Shown here piece by piece: positions 30,135 to 34,689 of a DNA stretch of 34,689 bases. This stretch comes from a virus, in the IMG/VR virus record IMGVR_UViG_3300048121_001972, positions 1-34,689 of that record; one strand, given 5' to 3'. The notes below the pieces were generated by a model, which did not search any database, was not told the DNA's origin, and saw only the letters and a program-made list of their open reading frames with translations. Position 1 is the stretch's first letter, and the number at the start of each line of letters is the position of its first letter. A program made the position numbers and the translations under genes.

Positions 30135-30672
30135 TAATTTCTCCTAACCATTTTATTGATATTCTAGCAATATGTGGTTCATTAAAAGCATTAGCTCTAT
30201 GTACATCACTAGCCGTTATTGTTACAACTCTGCCATATTTATAAGGAACAGTTACGTTCATTGTCTGATTTATAAATTCACCACCAATATTTTCAACAAT
30301 TTCATTACTTAACATTAATATGTGAGCCACTTCATCATCTCTGCCATCTACGTGAAAGGTGCCGTCCATACTTTTAAATTGTAAATTTGTACTACATTCT
30401 ATTAACCGTAAATCTTTTTTTAATCTTTGATTAATAGCCTTAAAGGCATCTATAAAACTATTAGATAAAGTTCTATTTGAGTTATACTCTATGTTATCTT
30501 CACTAAGTCTACGAAAAAAAGTATCGCCCAACAACCTATGTGAGCCTCTTTCTTTATAAGGCCAAGAATTTCTATTTGCAACATTGTGTGCATGCCAAGG
30601 AGCTAAAATTAATTGACTTGTAATTTCATCTAAATATTTTTTATCAAAAATATCGTCACAGTAAGTAATCAT
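30127..30672 (-). CDS. 2OG-Fe(II) oxygenase 3 (HxD type), 181 aa
   Basis: Complete facial triad: GTFHVDGRDD (H107, D109) and SDVHRANAF (H158), with PHIARISIKW supplying the 2-oxoglutarate Arg170. The strand GGEFIN and the basic patch PYKYGRVVTIT lie where expected in the double-stranded beta-helix. Similar phage enzymes occur in marine viruses. The gene starts by TAATG coupling to oxygenase 4 and overlaps the glycosyltransferase by 8 bp, so these three are co-translated. Confidence 0.85.
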   Translation of the reverse strand: MITYCDDIFDKKYLDEITSQLILAPWHAHNVANRNSWPYKERGSHRLLGDTFFRRLSEDNIEYNSNRTLSNSFIDAFKAINQRLKKDLRLIECSTNLQFKSMDGTFHVDGRDDEVAHILMLSNEIVENIGGEFINQTMNVTVPYKYGRVVTITASDVHRANAFNEPHIARISIKWLGEIND

Positions 30673-31166
30673 TAATGAAGCCTATTGTTTTCAAAAAAAT
30701 TTATATTTACAACTATTCTTCTATTTGTATCTGTTTGACTTACAGATCTGTGCTCTATATTTGAATCGAACAACACTATAGAATTTTCTTGATTTGGAAT
30801 AATAATTCCGTCTTTTAACTCAGTATACCCATTACAGTTATTTAAATAAAAAATACCTGTTTTACACTTAAAGGGCATATCTACATGATAGGCTGATTTA
30901 AAAACGGTTTCTTTTTTTAAAACTAGATTGGCTCTTGCAATAACAAGAGAAACACAATTAATTCTATCTAAAATATGAGGAATAAAAGAATGATACAAAT
31001 TAGATTGTATTTCATTTTTTACATAGAAACAGTGCATAAAAAAATTATTTTTATCATATGCTGTCATGGTGTCTCTATAAAACCATGAAGTTTCTTCGGA
31101 CATCATTTCATTTTTAAAACTTAAAAACAAATTCTCCTCTAAAACATTATTTATAATTCTATACAT
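30672..31166 (-). CDS. 2OG-Fe(II) oxygenase 4 (HxD type), 164 aa
   Basis: Triad SAYHVDMP (H94, D96) and SNIEHRSVSQ (H139), with NRRIVVNINFF giving the Arg (149/150). GIFYLNNCNGYTEL is the turn typical of small prolyl-4-hydroxylase-like phage enzymes ('TxFYLNxNxGxTxF'). No Shine-Dalgarno is seen before ATG 31166. It is coupled by TAATG to oxygenase 3. The substrate is unknown. Confidence 0.85.
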   Translation of the reverse strand: MYRIINNVLEENLFLSFKNEMMSEETSWFYRDTMTAYDKNNFFMHCFYVKNEIQSNLYHSFIPHILDRINCVSLVIARANLVLKKETVFKSAYHVDMPFKCKTGIFYLNNCNGYTELKDGIIIPNQENSIVLFDSNIEHRSVSQTDTNRRIVVNINFFENNRLH

Positions 31167-31193
31167 AAAGATTTTGTTATCTTCTATATTTTA

Positions 31194-31823
31194 TTAAGGT
31201 TTTTTTAAAAAACCAATATTGTGCCTTCCGTCATATTTTTGATCTTTATAGTTTTCATCATCTTCGTCCACATAATGTAAAAATGTTTGCACACAATGAT
31301 CTCCTTCAAAAGCATCTCTCCAGTGCAATAATTCTTGACCCATATAGACAGCCCCTTCTCCTGGTTTTAAAGTAAGTTCATTTAAAATCTTAACCTTTTG
31401 TCCATTATATAAGACACCGTCTTTTGAATTAGGATCAAGTACACCGTAATAAATAGACCAAGGATCTCCTCCAATGTTTACAGTAACTGAATATTGACAA
31501 GCTGGTCTATCACTGTGAATTTTTAATTCTTCTCCTGCCACGTATACTCTGCTATAAGAGTAAGTAGGACAAAGATTTTTTTGCACTATATTAGATAAAG
31601 GTTTATCTAGTTGTGATAAAAGAGTTTCTGCTGTTAGATCACCATAAGATCCTTTTAAAAAATCATCATAAATTGATTTGTCCATTTCTGCTGAATCATT
31701 AAAGTCTCTATTTGTACATGCTTTTAATACAAAGTAATTATATAAAAAATTAATAACGTCTGGAGAAATTAAATTTTCTACTACGACATATTTATTTTTT
31801 TTAAAATACTCTATCTTATCCAT
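31194..31823 (-). CDS. 2OG-Fe(II) oxygenase 5 (HxD type), 209 aa
   Basis: RVYVAGEELKIHSDRPACQY has H103 and D105; GEGAVYMGQELLHWRDAF has H167. The 2-oxoglutarate partner on the last strand is unclear: QTFLHYVD replaces the usual Arg, so R169 or another residue may serve. The N-terminal FKKNKYVVVENLIS and the C-terminal basic tail resemble phytanoyl-CoA/prolyl hydroxylase-like proteins of marine phages. It overlaps oxygenase 6 by 13 bp. The odd C-terminal strand leaves some doubt about activity. Confidence 0.8.
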   Translation of the reverse strand: MDKIEYFKKNKYVVVENLISPDVINFLYNYFVLKACTNRDFNDSAEMDKSIYDDFLKGSYGDLTAETLLSQLDKPLSNIVQKNLCPTYSYSRVYVAGEELKIHSDRPACQYSVTVNIGGDPWSIYYGVLDPNSKDGVLYNGQKVKILNELTLKPGEGAVYMGQELLHWRDAFEGDHCVQTFLHYVDEDDENYKDQKYDGRHNIGFLKKP

Positions 31824-32392
31824 ATTACTAACACCTTCCTTACACCTTCTAAAACAGGTTCAACTTTATGAGGAAAACAAAGATTACTAGGAAACATCAC
31901 TGCTTGGTTTTTTTTCAACTTAAATTTATATTTATCATTGATAACGTTAAGCTGCCCGCCCATATAATCATTATTTAAGCCTACTATTATAGTAAATTCT
32001 CTAGGAGTAAATTTGCCTGAATCTTTATGCCAGTCATAATGTCCTTTATCTTCGGATTGATATTTTAAAAAAGAATAATCGAATTCAGCTTGTTCTTCTT
32101 TTTTCAAACTTAAAGCAGAACAATAAGTGTTATAAATAGTATTTACTGTTCTTGTTAACTCGTTAAATAGAATTCTAGAAGATATTGAATTTCCAATATC
32201 TTCTTCTTTAAAAAATAAAGTTTTTACTCTGCGAACTTCTGGATCAATAAGACCTTGTCCATTTTTTGCAACTACTTGAGCTTCAAGAAAATTTGATTTT
32301 TTGAAAATAACATTATCAATAGCGTCTAATAATGATTTATTGCCAAAATCATCAAAAGTTCTTATGAAGTCAGAAAGACTAAAGTTATGCAC
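31811..32392 (-). CDS. 2OG-Fe(II) oxygenase 6 (PKHD/prolyl hydroxylase type), 193 aa
   Basis: SFLKYQSEDKGHYDWHKDSG contains H122 and D124; REFTIIVGLNNDYMGGQLNV is the conserved strand after it; FPSNLCFPHKVEPV carries H175 and EGVRKVLVIWI the Arg185. This is the order of PKHD-type hydroxylases such as PiuC and of small prolyl hydroxylases. It uses a GTG start that overlaps the stop of the 157-aa gene by 8 bp. First oxygenase in transcription order. Confidence 0.85.
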   Translation of the reverse strand: MHNFSLSDFIRTFDDFGNKSLLDAIDNVIFKKSNFLEAQVVAKNGQGLIDPEVRRVKTLFFKEEDIGNSISSRILFNELTRTVNTIYNTYCSALSLKKEEQAEFDYSFLKYQSEDKGHYDWHKDSGKFTPREFTIIVGLNNDYMGGQLNVINDKYKFKLKKNQAVMFPSNLCFPHKVEPVLEGVRKVLVIWIR

Positions 32393-32858
32393 TTAAAATA
32401 TTATTCTTTGCTGTTGTTGCTTGGGCTGATGCATTTGATTCTGCTGATTCGTAGTCAGCCGCATATGTTTCTGAAGTTGCATCAAGATTAGCCACTAAGT
32501 CACTTAAAACAGAGTTATAAGTATCCTCATAAGTCTTTTCTCCGTTCCATCTAGTTATCATTGTATTAGCCCAAGAAGGAATATCAGCTGAACTAGACAA
32601 AACTAAATTGTGAGCATTGCCCACATATTCTAATTCTCCACTGTCAGTTACTGGAGAAAACTGTAGCGCATGTACGTTTGAAGGAATAATGTCACTTGAT
32701 GAAATATTTAAATATGCTCTACCATCAATAACTACATCAGCCTCAGTATTTCCTGAATACTTTGCTGGCCCATCGTTAGGGTTAGAACTATTAATATCGG
32801 CATCATTAATGATGCTTATCTGATTATTTGCGGTTACGTTGTTTATTGTTATTGGCAT
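32385..32858 (-). CDS. Small tail-associated protein, 157 aa
   Basis: AAAGG lies before ATG 32858. The first 100 residues are beta-rich and polar (NNVTANNQISIINDADINSS, VVIDGRAYLNIS), the last 50 a helix of low complexity rich in Ala, Ser and Thr (YAADYESAESNASAQATTAK). This is typical of tail-fibre accessory or chaperone-like proteins. It overlaps the Cys-cluster gene by 35 bp. No family recognised. Confidence 0.65.
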   Translation of the reverse strand: MPITINNVTANNQISIINDADINSSNPNDGPAKYSGNTEADVVIDGRAYLNISSSDIIPSNVHALQFSPVTDSGELEYVGNAHNLVLSSSADIPSWANTMITRWNGEKTYEDTYNSVLSDLVANLDATSETYAADYESAESNASAQATTAKNNILSA

Positions 32859-33291
32859 TTTTTGTTACCTTTGTTTTACCTTTCTTCTTTTTATCAAGTT
32901 TTTTATTAGAAAGCAAGTTGATATCCTCTGGAACATCTTTACCTTCTTTCAAACTTTCTTGAGCATCTCCTATAGCCTCCCAAACACTGCCTGCTTCTTT
33001 AAGTTTAGGATTTTCTTTTTCTTGAGCCATTTTAGGCAACATTGAAAGAGTCACCATATTGGCTTTAACCATTTCATTTCTAAAAGATTCTACAGCAGCT
33101 GTTGTTTGAATTTGTTTACCGTTATTTTCAACCAAAAGAAGAGGTAGCCAAGCAACTGAACATCCCCACTCTTGAACAGGTGCTCCTGTTTGAGGATTAT
33201 TACCTTGAAGCATATTATACCAAATACACTGGTGTTTTATGCATTTTTTATTTAAAAGAGGACACTTACCGTCTGGATCAAAAATAGGCAT
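32824..33291 (-). CDS. Cys-cluster (probable Fe-S or zinc) phage protein, 155 aa
   Basis: The N-terminal 50 residues carry C10, C17, C22 and C44 in GKCPLLNKKCIKHQCIWYNM and EWGCSVAWLP, with 'PxTGxxxxEWxCxxAWLPxLLxEN' after it. This block resembles proteins found in other phages next to tail-fibre genes. Four Cys in such spacing suggest a metal cluster. The C-terminus is Lys-rich and disordered (KKLDKKKKGKTKVTKNANN). Role unknown; a redox or metallochaperone function for the iron enzymes next door is possible but unproven. Confidence 0.7.
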   Translation of the reverse strand: MPIFDPDGKCPLLNKKCIKHQCIWYNMLQGNNPQTGAPVQEWGCSVAWLPLLLVENNGKQIQTTAAVESFRNEMVKANMVTLSMLPKMAQEKENPKLKEAGSVWEAIGDAQESLKEGKDVPEDINLLSNKKLDKKKKGKTKVTKNANNNKQRNRK

Positions 33292-33326
33292 TTCTAATTA
33301 AAACTATACAAAATATTTTTTTAAAA

Positions 33327-34400
33327 TCAATCTTTAGTAGCCGCTATGATATCTTCATACTTAACGTCCATAGTAGGAACAGTCAAGGAGACGCTGTCAG
33401 AACTCACTGAACCACTAGCTGTTATTGGAGAACCACTAAAAGGGTGGCTGTGTGCACCACTGCCTCCTGTACCGCCAGAATTTCTAGCAGGTTGATTATC
33501 ATAAAACGGAACATAGTAATTATTAGCTGGGGTTTGATATCTATAATTAGTGAAAGTACCTCTAGGTACTGCACCAGATGCACTTGAGGGGTGAGTGTGT
33601 GATGCTATTGTTGGAGAACCCAAAGAAGTGTCACCTGTAGAACCACTTACTGTTCCTGAACTACTTACCGCAAAAGGAACTGTTTTTGCTTCTGTTGTTT
33701 TACTTGAAGCAAGAGTCGTTGTAAATCCATCAGCACCACCTACGCCTCCACCTGATCCTGTTACAACTCTTAAACAACAATCGTTTATGGTAGCCGCTGT
33801 ATTTTGTGTCCAACCTGTTGGTGCGGTTCCTTGATAAAAAAGAGCCGTTGATCCTGAAGGAATAGATGAAACACCTGTCAAGTTAGCTCCATTGCCTGAA
33901 TAAGTTGTTGCGTTAACGGTTCCGTTAGAAGATATAACTGTTCCATTAACAGTCAAAGATTCTTTAACACTAAAAGTTCCAAGAGAATTAGCAAAAAGAT
34001 CGACCATTGCATCCCCTTTATTATACATTATTGTGTGTGCTCCCTGTACAACAGTTACTCCATTTGATCCGTGGCCCGTAGGCGCTACAGTCAAAGATTG
34101 TGATCCTGATGTATTATTAAAGAATATGTAGTTGGACTCTACGGCAGGAACAAAAACAGTAATATCTCCTGTTAGAGCGCCTGTAAACTCTATGACTTTG
34201 TTAGATGCTTCAGCATTTGGATCAGCATTATTTGTGGACAAAGTTACATTAGCAGAACCAGCGACATCTTTAGATAAATAACCAGCAGTGAAAGCATCAA
34301 TTGTTTCTAAATTTGTGTTGGTGTTATTCCCCCATGTATTTGCATTGGCTCCTGTTTCTTGAAGTTCTAATTTATATCTATCTGAATAAGTGCTTGTCAT
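33327..34400 (-). CDS. Tail fibre/collar-domain protein, copy 2, 357 aa
   Basis: AAAGGA precedes ATG 34400. The N-terminus SDRYKLELQETGANANTWGN followed by TNTNLETIDAFTAGY is an attachment domain shared by phage tail fibres. The middle is Thr/Ser/Gly/Asn-rich beta (SLTVNGTVISSNGTVNATTY). The C-terminus has a collar-like fold with PSGSTALFYQGTAPTGWTQN, then HTHP and HSHP metal-binding pairs (as in T4 fibre tips, where His pairs hold iron) and an end VPTMDVKYEDIIAATKD. It probably recognises the host surface. It is a paralogue of the cut gene to its right. Confidence 0.85.
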   Translation of the reverse strand: MTSTYSDRYKLELQETGANANTWGNNTNTNLETIDAFTAGYLSKDVAGSANVTLSTNNADPNAEASNKVIEFTGALTGDITVFVPAVESNYIFFNNTSGSQSLTVAPTGHGSNGVTVVQGAHTIMYNKGDAMVDLFANSLGTFSVKESLTVNGTVISSNGTVNATTYSGNGANLTGVSSIPSGSTALFYQGTAPTGWTQNTAATINDCCLRVVTGSGGGVGGADGFTTTLASSKTTEAKTVPFAVSSSGTVSGSTGDTSLGSPTIASHTHPSSASGAVPRGTFTNYRYQTPANNYYVPFYDNQPARNSGGTGGSGAHSHPFSGSPITASGSVSSDSVSLTVPTMDVKYEDIIAATKD

Positions 34401-34403
34401 TTT

Positions 34404-34689
34404 TTAATCCTTTGATGCTATAATATTGTCTACATATTTCAATTCTATATTTGGAACACTTTGAGATACAGATATAGGTATTGAACCAGAGTATGTTGCT
34501 CCTCCTGAAATTGGGTGTGAGTGAGATCCACCGCCACCTGTATTGTTTACGTTACGACTTCCTGGTTCAGTGACAAACGATTGTCCATAGTTTCTATTAC
34601 CTCCTGTGGATCCCGCAAATCTAGAATGATAATATTGGTGAGTGTGACCACCAAGAGTAGGTGTAGAAATAGTTGTTCCGCCAGAAGTT
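34404..34689 (-). CDS. Tail fibre/collar-domain protein, copy 1, N-terminus cut by window edge
   Basis: The last 94 codons of a gene that runs in from the right. It encodes GGHTHQYYHSRFAGSTGGNR, then GGGGSHSHPISGGATYS and the end VPNIELKYVDNIIASKD. The order HTH, HSHPxSG, then 'P..(d/E).KY.D.IIA.KD' is the same as in the next gene, so these are tandem paralogues. The gap to the following ATG is three bases, which puts that gene's Shine-Dalgarno inside this gene's last codons. Confidence 0.8.
   Translation of the reverse strand, partial: TSGGTTISTPTLGGHTHQYYHSRFAGSTGGNRNYGQSFVTEPGSRNVNNTGGGGSHSHPISGGATYSGSIPISVSQSVPNIELKYVDNIIASKD

Noticed and set aside
1-34689. tRNA genes, integrase, transposase, CRISPR array
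   Set aside because: None seen on either strand by eye: no cloverleaf with a GTTCRA-type arm, no recombinase motif, and no regularly spaced repeats.

Overview
This window is a piece of a strongly AT-rich double-stranded DNA phage genome, most like those recovered from marine plankton (uncultured marine phages, pelagiphage-like podoviruses). The basis is tightly packed, mostly small genes; a phage family A DNA polymerase, AEP-type primase and terminase small subunit; a P22 gp10-like tail hub; tail fibres ending in a collar-like domain; and several short proteins of a kind common in marine phages. Almost everything is on the minus strand, so transcription runs from right to left. Both ends cut genes: a tail fibre on the right and a gp88-like gene on the left. 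Large terminase, portal, major capsid and any phage RNA polymerase are absent from the window. Recognisable promoters look sigma70-like, which suggests use of the host polymerase.

Right part (about 34689 to 16282): virion genes. Two tandem tail-fibre paralogues are followed by a Cys-cluster protein and a small structural protein. Then comes a dense cluster of six 2OG-Fe(II) oxygenase-like genes, a glycosyltransferase, the gp10-like hub, two tandem DUF6065-like paralogues and a SAM methyltransferase. Four internal or ejection-type virion proteins follow (389, 296, 373 and 1159 aa). A plus-strand 99-aa gene interrupts this region opposite a divergent promoter that contains a palindrome.

Middle part (about 16287 to 7159): replication. 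A SNF2-type helicase and a 55-aa gene lie on the plus strand. On the minus strand are a conserved phage protein, an SSB-like protein, a PriCT-containing primase-polymerase, a PD-(D/E)XK nuclease, a UvrD-like helicase and PolA with 3'-5' exonuclease. PolA has Leu at the position equivalent to E. coli Phe762. No DnaB-type replicative helicase is seen.

Left part (7133 to 1): small genes, many coupled by TAATG overlaps. They include an RHH-like protein, zinc-knuckle proteins, a DUF6321-like peptide, the terminase small subunit and two 21-aa micro-ORFs. This run ends in a strong terminator at about 3710-3744. Next is an apparently independent transcription unit of about 400 nt (about 3667 to 3262) with its own promoter, many stem-loops and its own terminator. 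I read it as a structured noncoding RNA. A strong promoter then starts the last operon (293-, 84-, 200- and 390-aa unknown proteins and the gp88-like gene). The 390-aa protein has a run of 21 glutamates.

The two most interesting features are the structured RNA unit and the oxygenase/glycosyltransferase/methyltransferase cluster among the tail genes. All functions are read from motifs by eye; no database search was run.
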